Shown piece by piece: positions 10,717 through 19,852 of a stretch of DNA of 64,000 bases (position 1 is its first letter; each line of letters begins with the position of its first letter). This DNA comes from Mitsuaria sp. WAJ17 (GTDB taxonomy: Bacteria; Pseudomonadota; Gammaproteobacteria; Burkholderiales; Burkholderiaceae_C). The notes beneath the pieces were generated by a model. It had not been told where the DNA came from, searched no databases, and worked only from the letters and a program-made list of their open reading frames with translations. Made by a program: the position numbers and the translations under genes. The DNA lies in NCBI RefSeq assembly GCF_014174515.1, contig NZ_JACJUG010000005.1:124001-188000 (forward strand). The letters run 5' to 3'.

Positions 10717-11214
10717 ATGAGTCGCCTCTCGCGCCGCGGGCTGCTCGCGCTGCCCGTGCTGACCGGCCTGGCCGCCTGCGGCTTCGAGCTGCGCCGCGAT
10801 CCGGAGTTCGCCTTCCAGTCCCTGGCCCTGGCGGGCTTCGCGCCCGACTCGCCCCTGGTCGAGGAGCTGCGCCGGCAACTGCGGCAGTCGCCGCTGCAGC
10901 TGGTGCAGGACCCGTCCAAGGCGCAGGTCGTGCTGGAAGCGCTGCGGGACAGCCGCGAGCGTTCGGTCGTGGTGTCCACCAGCGCCGGCCAGGTGCGGGA
11001 GTGGCAGCTCAAGCTGCAGCTGGACTACCTGGTGCGCACGCCCGGCGGCGAGCCGCTGCTGCCCATCACCGAGCTGCGCATGAGCCGCGAAATGAGCTAC
11101 CTCGAGTCCCAGGCCCTGGCCAAGGAGCAGGAGGAAGCCCAGCTCTATCGCGCCATGCAGTACGACGCCGCCGCGCAGGTGATGCGCCGTCTGGGCAGCG
11201 TGCGCCTGCGCTGA
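10717..11214 (+). CDS. lptE: LPS-assembly lipoprotein LptE
   Basis: A 165-residue lipoprotein with an RR-containing signal peptide and lipobox LAAC, lipidated Cys at 21. The mature start CGFELRR is typical of LptE (RlpB), which plugs the LptD barrel and helps insert LPS into the outer leaflet. The gene lies 5 bases after leuS and 10 bases before holA, the usual leuS-lptE-holA order. Its partner lptD is at 30.8-33.3 kb of this window. Confidence 0.92.
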   Translation: MSRLSRRGLLALPVLTGLAACGFELRRDPEFAFQSLALAGFAPDSPLVEELRRQLRQSPLQLVQDPSKAQVVLEALRDSRERSVVVSTSAGQVREWQLKLQLDYLVRTPGGEPLLPITELRMSREMSYLESQALAKEQEEAQLYRAMQYDAAAQVMRRLGSVRLR

Positions 11215-11224
11215 AGCCGCCACC

Positions 11225-12319
11225 ATGCAGATCCGCCCCGACGCGCTGGCCGCGCAACTCGCCAAAGGCCTCAAGCCCCTGTACACCGTGCATGGGGATG
11301 AGCCCCTGCTCGCGCAGGAGGCCGCGGACGCCATCCGTGCCGCGACGCGCGCCCAGGGCTACAGCGAGCGCAAGGTCTTCATCGTCAGCGGCGCCTATTT
11401 CGACTGGGGCCCGGTGCTGGGCGCGGCGCAGGCGCTGAGCCTCTTCGCCGAGCGCCAGTTCATCGAGATCCGCATCCCCTCCGGCAAGCCCGGCAAGGAC
11501 GGTTCCGAGGCCCTGCAGCGCTATTGCCAGGCCCTGCCCGAGGACGTGCTGACGCTGGTCACCCTGCCCCGCCTGGACAAAGCCCAGCTCGGAAGCGCCT
11601 GGTTCACCGCCCTGGACCAGCAGGGCGTGAGCATCAAGGTCGAGCCGGTCGAGCGCCGCGCTTTGCCGCAGTGGATCGCCCAGCGCCTCTCGGCCCAGGG
11701 CCAGTCCGTGCTCGACGGCGAGGAAGGGCAGCGCAGCCTGGCCTTCTTTGCCGATCGCGTGGAGGGCAATCTGCTGGCCGCCCACCAGGAGCTGCAGAAG
11801 CTGGCCCTGCTGCATCCGCCGGGGCCGCTGAGCTTCGAGCAGATCGAGAGTGCCGTGCTCAATGTGGCGCGCTACGACGTCTTCAAGCTCAGCGAGGCCA
11901 TCCTCTCCGGCCAGACCGCCCGCGTGCTGCGCATGCTGGAGGGCCTGGAGGCCGAGGGAGAAGCCGCCGTGCTGGTGCACTGGGCCCTGGCCGATGACAT
12001 CCGCGCCCTCAAGCGCGTGCGGGAGGCGGTCGATGCCGGCAAGCCCCTGCCCATGGCCCTGCGCGAATCGCGGGTCTGGGGCGCGAAGGAGCGCCTCTTC
12101 GAGCGCATCGTGCCGGGGCTGCACAGCGTGCAGGTCCAGGCCCTGGTCGATGCGGCCCAGGTCTGCGACGGCATCGTCAAGGGCCTGCGCCACCGCGACT
12201 GGCCCCTGGACGCCTGGGCTGCGCTGCAGCGTCTGGCCCTGATGCTCCTGGAGACGGCCCAAGGCAAGGTGGGCCGCGCGGCGGGCGGACATCACGCCAG
12301 CCTCGTTCTCAAGGCCTGA
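11225..12319 (+). CDS. holA: DNA polymerase III delta subunit
   Basis: A 364-residue HolA, the clamp-loader wrench that opens the beta clamp. The N-terminus MQIRPDALAAQLAKGLKPLY and the following YTVHGDEPLLAQEAADAIR are family hallmarks, as is the later EGNLLAAHQELQKLALL. The length is normal (E. coli 343). It is the last gene of the row starting at bamE; no terminator is visible in the 78-base gap that follows. Confidence 0.95.
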   Translation: MQIRPDALAAQLAKGLKPLYTVHGDEPLLAQEAADAIRAATRAQGYSERKVFIVSGAYFDWGPVLGAAQALSLFAERQFIEIRIPSGKPGKDGSEALQRYCQALPEDVLTLVTLPRLDKAQLGSAWFTALDQQGVSIKVEPVERRALPQWIAQRLSAQGQSVLDGEEGQRSLAFFADRVEGNLLAAHQELQKLALLHPPGPLSFEQIESAVLNVARYDVFKLSEAILSGQTARVLRMLEGLEAEGEAAVLVHWALADDIRALKRVREAVDAGKPLPMALRESRVWGAKERLFERIVPGLHSVQVQALVDAAQVCDGIVKGLRHRDWPLDAWAALQRLALMLLETAQGKVGRAAGGHHASLVLKA

Positions 12320-12397
12320 AACGACTCATTCGGCACGCCGCGCGGCGGGGTTTCGCGTTATGGTCTGGCCTGTCGTCCCTCCCTGGAAGGCGCAGGC

Positions 12398-13015
12398 ATG
12401 CAGCGCACGCTCCCGCGAACGATCCGAACCCTGCTGGGCGCCGGCTGCGCCGCCCAGTGCCTGTTGCCGGCCTGGGCTGGCGCCATCCCCTGGCAGTTCC
12501 AGCTCCGCAACACCGAGGGGCAGCCCTTGGCCGATGCCGTGGTCGCGGTCGAGATCAAGGGGCCCGCGCGCAGCAGCAACGGTCGCGCCGAAATGGCCCA
12601 GCGCGACCGCCAGTTCCAGCCCCATGTGCTGGTGGTGCAGGCGGGCACGGCCGTGCACTTCCCCAATTTCGACACGGTCCGCCACCACGTCTACTCCTTC
12701 TCGCCCATCAAGGCCTTCGACATCAAGCTCTACTCGGGCACGCCTTCCGAGCCCATCGTGTTCGACAAGCCGGGCATCGCGGCCCTGGGCTGCAACATCC
12801 ATGACCGCATGGGCGCCTTCATCGTCGTCGTTGAAACACCCGTCTTCGGCAAGACCAACGCCCGGGGCGAGCTGAGCCTGGACCTGCCGCCGGGCGAGCA
12901 CGCGCTGAAGCTGTGGCACCCCTCGCGACTGCAGCCCCTGCTGCTGAGCCAGAAACTGAACATACCGACCGGCCAGGCCTCCGGCGTGTCCAGCCTGGTG
13001 CTGCCCCCTCAGTGA
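12398..13015 (+). CDS. Periplasmic cupredoxin-like (methylamine-utilisation-type) protein
   Basis: A 205-residue secreted protein. The signal peptide ends near AWAGA (about 28). The plastocyanin-like domain carries a plausible full type-1 copper ligand set: His at 96 or 97 (TVRHHVYSF), then C132, H135 and M138 in GCNIHDRM (CxxHxxM). The last 60 residues resemble a carboxypeptidase-regulatory-like beta domain (TNARGELSLDLPPGEHALKLWHP). Such proteins are often called methylamine utilisation proteins, but no methylamine dehydrogenase genes are here. It is 22 bases upstream of a GGDEF-EAL gene, suggesting co-expression. Copper binding is inferred from the ligands. Confidence 0.8.
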   Translation: MQRTLPRTIRTLLGAGCAAQCLLPAWAGAIPWQFQLRNTEGQPLADAVVAVEIKGPARSSNGRAEMAQRDRQFQPHVLVVQAGTAVHFPNFDTVRHHVYSFSPIKAFDIKLYSGTPSEPIVFDKPGIAALGCNIHDRMGAFIVVVETPVFGKTNARGELSLDLPPGEHALKLWHPSRLQPLLLSQKLNIPTGQASGVSSLVLPPQ

Positions 13016-13037
13016 GAGGTCTGTCCTGATCGCGTCC

Positions 13038-15452
13038 ATGCAGCTGCCTGCCTTCCTCAACCCTCGCCGCATCGAGGGCCGCATCGTGGCCCTGTTCCTG
13101 GGCCTGCTGCTGCTGGTCCAACTGGCCAGCTACGGCTTCATCGGTCACAGCATCGAAGCCAATGCCGAGGCCGCCATTGAGGCCAAGCTGGCCACTGCCG
13201 GCCGCATGCTGCAGCGGCTGATGGTCCAGCAAGCGGCCCGCGAGCAGGCCGCGGCAGAGCTGCTGGCGGCCGACTACGGCTTTCGCCAAGCCCTGGGCGG
13301 CAGTCAGGCCTCCGCTGAACAGGCCGACGTCGAAACGCTTCGCGACGCGCTCAACAACAATGGCGAGCGCGTCAACGCCGCCTTGGTCGCCTATGCTGAC
13401 GTGACAGGCCAACTGGTTGCCGCCACCCGAGAGGAGGCCCAGGTCTACCTGCCGCTGCTCAAGCGCCAGAACCCCGACCCCGAGCAGGCCACCCTGGTTC
13501 TGGTGGACCGCGAGATCATGCAGGTGGTCACCGTGCCGGTGCGCGCGCCCATGACCATCGGCCATGTGCTGATGGGCTTCCGGCTGGACGAAGTCCCGTT
13601 GCTGGACCTCAAGCGCCTGATCAATGTGGATGCCATGTTCGTCACCGGCGAGCGTGGGCGCTGGCAGGAAAGCGTCTCCGTGGTGGAGGACAGCGAGCGC
13701 GGCCCGGCCTTCACCAGTGCCATGGCGGAGCTCAGTCCCAATCAGTCCGTGCGGCGTGAGTGGGGCGGGCAGCACTGGAGGGTGCGCCTGCTGCCCCTGC
13801 CGCAGGAGCTGGCCGGCAGGCGCCAGATCGGCGCGGTGATGTGGGCCTCCTTCGATGAGGCGGTGGCCCCGTACCGCCAGCTGCAGTGGTCCCTGCTGGC
13901 CCTGACGGCCGCGGGCATTGCCGCCTTCGCCATGGGCAGCGTGTTCACCGCGCGGCGCATCAGCCGCCCCATCGCCTCGCTGACGCAATCGGCCCAGCGC
14001 CTGGGCGCGGGAGACTACGACACCCCCGTGGCCTCCGGATCCGACCTGGGCGAGGTGGCCGAGCTGGCCCGCAGCTTCGAGGCCATGCGGCTGGGCATCC
14101 GCGAGCGCGAGGAGCAGGTCTATCGCCTGGCCTACTGGGACCCGCTGACCGGCCTGCCCAACCGCGAGCAGTTCAGCCAGCGCCTGCAGGAACGCCTGCA
14201 GGCCAGCGAAGCGCCCTGTGCCGTGCTGATGCTGGACCTGGACCGCTTCAAGCATGTCAACGACGTGCTCGGCCACCGCCTGGGCGATCAACTGCTGTGC
14301 GGCGTTGGCGCCCGGCTCGCCGAACTGTGCCGCGGCTCGCAAAGCCTCCTGGCGCGCCTGGGCGGCGACGAGTTCGCGCTGCTGCTGGAAGGCGCCGACG
14401 AGGAGGCCGCCCTGGCCATGGCCGATCGCATCCAGCGCGATTTCGAGCAGTCCCTGCACATCGAGGACCAGACCGTGGACCTGGGGGCCGGCATCGGCAT
14501 CGTGCTCTACCCCCGCCAGGCCCGCGAGGCCAGCAGCCTGCTGAGCCGAGCCGAGCTGGCCATGTACGCCGCCAAGCAGCGGCAGAGCGGCAGCCAGCTC
14601 TACAGCCCCGACCTGGACGCCGGCAGCCAGGAGTCCCTGAGCCTGCTGGGCGAGTTGCGCAGGGCGGTCGAGGGCGGGCAACTGCGCCTGTTCCTTCAGC
14701 CCAAGGTGGAGCTGCGCAGCGGGCAGGTGATCAGCGCCGAAGCCCTGGTGCGCTGGGAGCACCCGCAGCGCGGCCTGGTGCCGCCCATGCAGTTCATCCC
14801 CTTCGCGGAGCAGACCGGCTTCATCCGCCAGCTCAGCGCCTGGGTGGTGGCGGCCTCGGCCCGCGCCTGTCGCCTGGCCCGCGAGCAGGGTCAGGTCTTG
14901 CGCATCAGCGTCAACCTCTCGACACGCGACCTCATGGACCAGGATCTGCCCCTGAAGATACGCGCCGCCATCGAGGCCGAAGGCGTCCCACCCTCCGCGC
15001 TGTGCCTGGAGATCACCGAGAGCGCCATCATGGACGACCCCGCCCGCGCGCTGAGCACGCTGGAGCAGCTCTCCGCCATGGGCTTCAAGCTGAGCATCGA
15101 CGACTTTGGCACCGGCTACTCCTCGCTGGCCTACCTCAAGCGCCTGCCGGTGGACGAGCTGAAAATCGACAAGAGCTTCGTAATGGCCATGGAACGCGAC
15201 CTGGACGACGCCAAGATCGTGCGCTCCACCATCGAGCTGGCCCACAACCTGGGCCTGTCGGTCGTGGCCGAGGGCCTGGAGACCCTGCGCGCCTGGCAGA
15301 TCCTGGCCCGCCTGGGCTGCGACGAGGGCCAGGGCTACTTCATCAGCAAGCCCATGCCCGAGTCCCAGTTCGTGGACTGGCTGGCGCAGTGGTCGCCGCC
15401 GGCCCTGGACGCCGAGGATCCGCCGGAATCGCTGTTCGCCGGCCTCAGCTGA
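13038..15452 (+). CDS. Membrane GGDEF-EAL c-di-GMP enzyme with HAMP domain
   Basis: An 804-residue protein. An N-terminal helix (about 16-36), a periplasmic sensor region (about 40-275) and a second helix (about 280-302) are followed by HAMP (RRISRPIASLTQSAQRL, about 302-350), GGDEF (motif RLGGDEF, GGDEF at 442-446) and EAL (ISAEALVRW, EAL near 568; DDFGTGYSSL later). Both catalytic motifs look intact, so it could make and degrade c-di-GMP. The RxxD inhibitory site expected before GGDEF reads RGSQ, so product inhibition is probably absent. The upstream cupredoxin-like gene is a candidate partner of the periplasmic sensor region. Confidence 0.92.
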   Translation: MQLPAFLNPRRIEGRIVALFLGLLLLVQLASYGFIGHSIEANAEAAIEAKLATAGRMLQRLMVQQAAREQAAAELLAADYGFRQALGGSQASAEQADVETLRDALNNNGERVNAALVAYADVTGQLVAATREEAQVYLPLLKRQNPDPEQATLVLVDREIMQVVTVPVRAPMTIGHVLMGFRLDEVPLLDLKRLINVDAMFVTGERGRWQESVSVVEDSERGPAFTSAMAELSPNQSVRREWGGQHWRVRLLPLPQELAGRRQIGAVMWASFDEAVAPYRQLQWSLLALTAAGIAAFAMGSVFTARRISRPIASLTQSAQRLGAGDYDTPVASGSDLGEVAELARSFEAMRLGIREREEQVYRLAYWDPLTGLPNREQFSQRLQERLQASEAPCAVLMLDLDRFKHVNDVLGHRLGDQLLCGVGARLAELCRGSQSLLARLGGDEFALLLEGADEEAALAMADRIQRDFEQSLHIEDQTVDLGAGIGIVLYPRQAREASSLLSRAELAMYAAKQRQSGSQLYSPDLDAGSQESLSLLGELRRAVEGGQLRLFLQPKVELRSGQVISAEALVRWEHPQRGLVPPMQFIPFAEQTGFIRQLSAWVVAASARACRLAREQGQVLRISVNLSTRDLMDQDLPLKIRAAIEAEGVPPSALCLEITESAIMDDPARALSTLEQLSAMGFKLSIDDFGTGYSSLAYLKRLPVDELKIDKSFVMAMERDLDDAKIVRSTIELAHNLGLSVVAEGLETLRAWQILARLGCDEGQGYFISKPMPESQFVDWLAQWSPPALDAEDPPESLFAGLS
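14888..14901 (+). repeat. Dispersed 14-base repeat, copy 1
   Basis: Exact GGGTCAGGTCTTGC inside the EAL domain coding region (read as GQVLR). Confidence 0.8.
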
Positions 15453-15482
15453 AGCGAGCGCTCCGCGCCGGTTCAGGAGCTG

Positions 15483-18275
15483 TCAGGGGGCGATGAGGGG
15501 CAGCTCCAGCGTAAAGCAGCTGCCCTTCCCCGGCTCGCTGCTGACGCGGATGCGGCCGCCCAGCAGGGTCTCGACGATGTTGAGGCAGATCGCCAGGCCC
15601 AGGCCGCTGCCGCCCTGTCCGAACTTGGTGGTGAAGAAGGGCTCGAACACCCGCTTGAGCACGGCCGGGCTCATGCCGGCTCCGTCGTCGCGCAGGCTCA
15701 GCAGCACCTGGTGCGGACCGTTGAGCTGCGCCTCCATGCGCAGCCGGCCTTCCTCACGGCCCTCGAAGGCATGCGTGACGGCGTTGTTAATGAGGATGAC
15801 CAGCACCTGGCTCAAGGCCCCCGGATAGCCGTGCAGAAGCAGGCCAGCCGGAACGGCGATATCCAGCAGCACCCCAGCGCGGCGCAGCATGAGACCCAGG
15901 CTCTGGTGGCACTGCTGGCACAGCTCCAGCAGCTCGTAGCGGCGACGCTGCTCGGCGCTCCTGTCCACCGCGACCTGCTTGAAGCTGCGCACCAGGGCCG
16001 CTGCAGTGTCCATGCAGCGCTCGATGACCTCCAGGCCCTCGCGGGCCCGTGTTGCATGCTGCTGCCAGTCGCTGCGGCGCAGGGCCTCGCGGGCCACGCG
16101 GCCCTCGAAGTCCCGCGCATCGCTGAGCAGGGCCGAGGACACCAGCAGGCTGTTGCCAATGGGTGTGTTCAGCTCATGGGCCACACCTGCCACCATGGCT
16201 CCCAGCGCGGCCAGCTTCTCCTGGGCCATCAAATGGCGCTGCAGCTCGGACAGGCGCTGGTAGGCCCGCGCGTTGTCCAGCGCGATGGCCGCGTAGGCGC
16301 AGAGGCTGGAGAAGATCAGCTCCTCGCGCTGCCCATAGGCCGCAGCGCGCGGGGACTGCACGGTCATCACGCCCACCACACGCTCACTGATCATCAGCGG
16401 CGCGAACATCACGCTCAGCATCTGGCTGGTGCCGGGCACCTGCGATCCCTCATGCGGCTGCTCGTCCACGCCCAGGACAAAGCTGCAGCGCTCCCGCACG
16501 CAGCGCGCGCAGTAGCTGTGCGGCGCGTCCACTGGCACCGGCGGATCCACGAAGGGCTGGCCCTCCTCCACGCCGAAGGCGCAATGGAGCTGGGTGCCCG
16601 CCTCGTCGAGCAGGTAGATGGCCATGCAGGCCACGTGCAGCATGGCATGCACATGGCGCTCCAGTGAATCGAAAACCCGCTCGGCGACCAGCTCGGCCGT
16701 GATCTCCTGCCCCACGCGGCTCAGGTGGCTGAGCACCTGCTGCGCGTCCTCCAGGGCCCGGGCGCGTGCCGACTCTGCCTCGGCCAGGCGGCGCAGGTGC
16801 TCGCGCTCCGCGGCCAGGGCCTCGATCTGATGGTGCAGCTGCAAAGCGGCGGCGCGCTTGGCGGCTTCGTCGCTGAGGCTGTCCTTGCGCACCTGGGCGG
16901 CCTGGCGGGCACTGGCATAGGCCTCCTGATGGCGGCCGGCGGCGGCCAGGGCTTCGGCCGTCTCCTCCAGCAGGGCCGGCGGCGGGCGATAGCCTTCGAT
17001 CACCGCGGCCAGGCGCGAGGCGCTCAGGAGCCCCTCCAGCACCTCGGCCGGCGGTGCGGCGGCCGATCGCGCGATGGCCGCCTGCAGCCACAGCAGCTCC
17101 ACCTGCAGTGTCTGCTGCTGCAGCTGGCGTGCCAGATCTTGCGCCCCCTGGGCGGCAGCCTGCGCCTCGACCAGCCGCTGCAGGCGCAGCAGGCAGCGTG
17201 CGCGACCCAGCTCGCCATCCAGGCGCAGGTCACTGGAGCCCACCTGCAGAGCGCGCTGCACCAGGGTCTCGAAGATGGCCAGAGACTCGGGCGCATGACC
17301 GCAGTCCAGCTCGACCTGGCCGAGGTAGCTCAGGGCCAGGAGCAGGGTGCGGTTGTCCGGATGTCCGGCCAGGGTGTCCAGGCATTCCTGCAACAGCTCC
17401 CGCGCCGCCTGCACCTGCCCCACGCGGCGCATGGCCTCGCCGGTCTGGGCCAGGCACAGGCCGATGGAGCCCGGCCAGCCGGCGCCTCGTGCCAGCTCCA
17501 GGCCGCGCTGCAGCCAGTCGATGGCGCGCGCATAGTCCGAGGCCGACGTGAAGGTGTAACCCAGGTTCGAGGCCAGGGCCATGGCTCGACGCAGCTGCCC
17601 CGAAGCCTGTGCCAGCTCGAAGCCCCGCTCGAACCAGGCCGCGGACGCGGAATAGTGGGACAGCAGCCCTTCCCGCACGCCGAGGAAGTCCGCCAGGGCC
17701 GCGGCGCACATGGGCGACAAGCCCTCGATGGACTCCGGCAGCCGCCCGGCCCAGTCCTGCCGCGCCTGCTCGGCGTCGCGGAACATGTCAGAGCGGGCCA
17801 GCACGGTCTGCAGGAACAGCTGCCGCTCCGGCTCGGCAGCGCGCTCGGCACAGTCCAGCGCCTCCAGCAGGGCGCGGCGCAGGCCCTGGGTATCACCGCG
17901 GTCGTTGGCCAGCAGGTGGTCCAGCCAGCAGGCATCGGCCAGGCCGCAATCATCGTTGCAGGCGGCGAACAGGGCGCGGGCCGCAAGGACGCCTTGCTGG
18001 GCCTCGTCCAGGCGCAGCTGCTGCAGGTGAATCTCCGCCCGGACCAAGGCCATGCGGGCCGACAGCAACTGCGCGCCGCTCGCCGGCAGGCCCATCGAAG
18101 GCAGGCCTTCCAGCACGGCGTCGGCCCAGGCCATGGCCTGGCGGCTGTCCAACTGGCGTTCAGCCCAGGCGCGCAAGGCCAGGGTCTCGAGTGACTGGGA
18201 CGCAGGCGCATCGGCCCCTGCGACAGCCGAAGTCAGGCGGCCCGGAAACAACGCAGGCCTGCGGAGCCAGTCCAT
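15483..18275 (-). CDS. Cytoplasmic hybrid-sensor histidine kinase with TPR-like and GAF domains
   Basis: A 930-residue protein without membrane helices. About 500 residues of helical Ala/Leu/Gln-rich repeats resembling tetratricopeptides (ARALFAACNDD, AIDWLQRGLELARG) are followed by a short coiled coil (about 465-520), a GAF domain (about 535-680) and a histidine kinase core. The phosphorylated histidine is H700 in GVAHELNTP. ATPase boxes are ILINNAVTHAF, DDGAGMSP and GGSGLGLAICL. No receiver domain follows and no response regulator is adjacent, so its partner is unknown. It converges on the GGDEF-EAL gene with a 30-base gap. The TPR part suggests a protein ligand rather than a small molecule; that is inference. 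Confidence 0.88.
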   Translation of the reverse strand: MDWLRRPALFPGRLTSAVAGADAPASQSLETLALRAWAERQLDSRQAMAWADAVLEGLPSMGLPASGAQLLSARMALVRAEIHLQQLRLDEAQQGVLAARALFAACNDDCGLADACWLDHLLANDRGDTQGLRRALLEALDCAERAAEPERQLFLQTVLARSDMFRDAEQARQDWAGRLPESIEGLSPMCAAALADFLGVREGLLSHYSASAAWFERGFELAQASGQLRRAMALASNLGYTFTSASDYARAIDWLQRGLELARGAGWPGSIGLCLAQTGEAMRRVGQVQAARELLQECLDTLAGHPDNRTLLLALSYLGQVELDCGHAPESLAIFETLVQRALQVGSSDLRLDGELGRARCLLRLQRLVEAQAAAQGAQDLARQLQQQTLQVELLWLQAAIARSAAAPPAEVLEGLLSASRLAAVIEGYRPPPALLEETAEALAAAGRHQEAYASARQAAQVRKDSLSDEAAKRAAALQLHHQIEALAAEREHLRRLAEAESARARALEDAQQVLSHLSRVGQEITAELVAERVFDSLERHVHAMLHVACMAIYLLDEAGTQLHCAFGVEEGQPFVDPPVPVDAPHSYCARCVRERCSFVLGVDEQPHEGSQVPGTSQMLSVMFAPLMISERVVGVMTVQSPRAAAYGQREELIFSSLCAYAAIALDNARAYQRLSELQRHLMAQEKLAALGAMVAGVAHELNTPIGNSLLVSSALLSDARDFEGRVAREALRRSDWQQHATRAREGLEVIERCMDTAAALVRSFKQVAVDRSAEQRRRYELLELCQQCHQSLGLMLRRAGVLLDIAVPAGLLLHGYPGALSQVLVILINNAVTHAFEGREEGRLRMEAQLNGPHQVLLSLRDDGAGMSPAVLKRVFEPFFTTKFGQGGSGLGLAICLNIVETLLGGRIRVSSEPGKGSCFTLELPLIAP

Positions 18276-18387
18276 GGTGCTTTCTCATCCCGACGACGAG
18301 ATGCAAGGCTAACGCAGGCCTGCCGCGCTTGAGAAGCCCCGCTTCAGGGACGCCCGCCTGCCCGAGGGGTGCCCGTGAGGCGGCCCC

Positions 18388-19347
18388 TCAATAGCCCTGG
18401 CTGCGCTCGACCCGGTGCCGCAGAGCCGCGCCGCTGCGCAGCGCCCTGACATTGGCCGCCACCACTTCGGCCGCCGTGCGTGGATCGGTCTGCGCCGCCG
18501 TGTGGGGCAGCACCGTCACCTGCGAGTGCGACCAGAAGGGATGGGGCGCCGGCAGGGGCTCCTGCTGGAACACGTCCAGGACGGCATGTCCGATCCGGCC
18601 TGCATCGAGCGCCGCCAGCAGGGCCTGCTCATCGACATGCGCACCGCGGGCGAGGTTGATGAAGCCGGCCCCCTGCTTGAAGCGGGCCAGGCGCGCAGCG
18701 TCGAAGAAGCCGCGGGTCTCGTCAGTGAGCGGCAGCAGATTGATCACGGTGTCCGCCGTGGCCAGGCCCCGGGCCAGCCCTTCCTCGCCATGCAGGCCTG
18801 TCACGCCCTCGTGCTGCCGGGATCGACGGCTCCAGCCCGCGACGGCATAGCCCAGGCCGGCCAGGCTGCGCCCCACGCGGCCGCCCAGCTCGCCCTGCCC
18901 CAGCACCAGCACCTGCCATTCAGCAGCGCGCAGCTGCGGCGGCTGGCGCCACAGCGCCGTGCGCTGCTGCTGCTGGCACTGGAAGAAGCCCCGGTGCAGG
19001 GCCAGGGTGGCCCACAGCGCCGTCTGCACCATGGCTTCGTTCATGGCCGGATCGACCATGCGGCACACAGGGACGCCTGGCGGCAGGGTCAGGTCTTGCA
19101 CCAGGCGGTCCACGCCCGCCCACAGGGACTGGATCAGGGCCAGGCGCGGCAGGCCCTGCAGGCTGCCGGGCGGCGGGTTGGCCACCACGGCAACCTCGAT
19201 GGCCGCGGCCTGAGCCGCGCCCTCAGGCGCATGCAGCACCCAGTCCTCGCCAGGCAGGGCCTGCCGCAAGGCCTGAAGCCAGCGCTGCTGTTCGGCTCGG
19301 CCTTCGGGTCGGTCCAGCGGCCAGGCGCCGCACAGGAGAAGCGCCAT
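18388..19347 (-). CDS. D-2-hydroxyacid dehydrogenase, glyoxylate/hydroxypyruvate reductase A-like
   Basis: A 319-residue NAD(P)-dependent dehydrogenase of the GhrA branch. The Rossmann motif is VLGQGELGGRVGRSLAGLGY. Catalytic residues are Arg in NLARGAHVDE, Glu in VFQQEPLP and His in LPHTAAQT. Likely substrates are glyoxylate and hydroxypyruvate. The ATG at 19347 overlaps the pncC stop (ATGA), so translation is coupled; the frame is open further upstream, but that part is antisense noise over pncC. One exact copy of the dispersed 14-base repeat lies inside the gene at 19086-19099. Confidence 0.88.
   Translation of the reverse strand: MALLLCGAWPLDRPEGRAEQQRWLQALRQALPGEDWVLHAPEGAAQAAAIEVAVVANPPPGSLQGLPRLALIQSLWAGVDRLVQDLTLPPGVPVCRMVDPAMNEAMVQTALWATLALHRGFFQCQQQQRTALWRQPPQLRAAEWQVLVLGQGELGGRVGRSLAGLGYAVAGWSRRSRQHEGVTGLHGEEGLARGLATADTVINLLPLTDETRGFFDAARLARFKQGAGFINLARGAHVDEQALLAALDAGRIGHAVLDVFQQEPLPAPHPFWSHSQVTVLPHTAAQTDPRTAAEVVAANVRALRSGAALRHRVERSQGY
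19086..19099 (+). repeat. Dispersed 14-base repeat, copy 2
   Basis: Exact copy inside the hydroxyacid dehydrogenase gene; on the coding strand it gives QDLT. Confidence 0.8.
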
Positions 19348-19847
19348 CAGCTGTCCCGATCCTCCAGCGCATCGCACAGGGCCGTCAAGCCCACGCGGAC
19401 GGTGGCGGCGCGTACGGCGTGGCGGTCGCCCTTGAACAGTTCCTGCCAGACCTTGATGGGCTTGCCGTGGTGGTAGAGCGCCAGCCAGACCGTGCCCACC
19501 GGCTTGTCCTCGCTGCCGCCGCTGGGCCCGGCGATGCCGGTCACGGCCAGGGTCCACTCGACGGGCGCATGGGCGTACAGGCCGCGGGCCATGCTCTGCG
19601 CCACCTCGGCGCTGACTGCGCCATGCAGCTCCAGCAGGCCCGGCGGCACACCCAGCATCTCGGTCTTGGCCTGGTTGCTGTAGCTGACCACACCGCGCTC
19701 GAACCACTGGCTGGAGCCCGCCAGGCTGGTACAGGCCGCGGCAATGAGCCCACCCGTGCAGGATTCGGCCGTGCCCATGCGCTCGCGGCGCTGGATGAGG
19801 GCCAGAGCGATGCGTTCGATCAGTTCGGGTTCGTCAGGGCACAGCAT
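19347..19847 (-). CDS. pncC: Nicotinamide-nucleotide amidase (CinA C-terminal domain)
   Basis: A 166-residue single-domain CinA-C protein that deamidates NMN to nicotinate mononucleotide. Family motifs are GTAESCTGGLIAAACTSLAGSS, with the catalytic Ser, and TGIAGPSGG. The ATG at 19847 is preferred because GGAGG lies nine bases before it; another ATG at 19856 overlaps the pgpA stop. The order thiL-pgpA-pncC is conserved in Betaproteobacteria. Confidence 0.93.
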   Translation of the reverse strand: MLCPDEPELIERIALALIQRRERMGTAESCTGGLIAAACTSLAGSSQWFERGVVSYSNQAKTEMLGVPPGLLELHGAVSAEVAQSMARGLYAHAPVEWTLAVTGIAGPSGGSEDKPVGTVWLALYHHGKPIKVWQELFKGDRHAVRAATVRVGLTALCDALEDRDS

Positions 19848-19852
19848 GATGA

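Noticed and set aside
12819..15245. Open frame of about 808 codons antisense to the GGDEF-EAL gene
   Set aside because: Shadow of a gene with intact GGDEF and EAL motifs.
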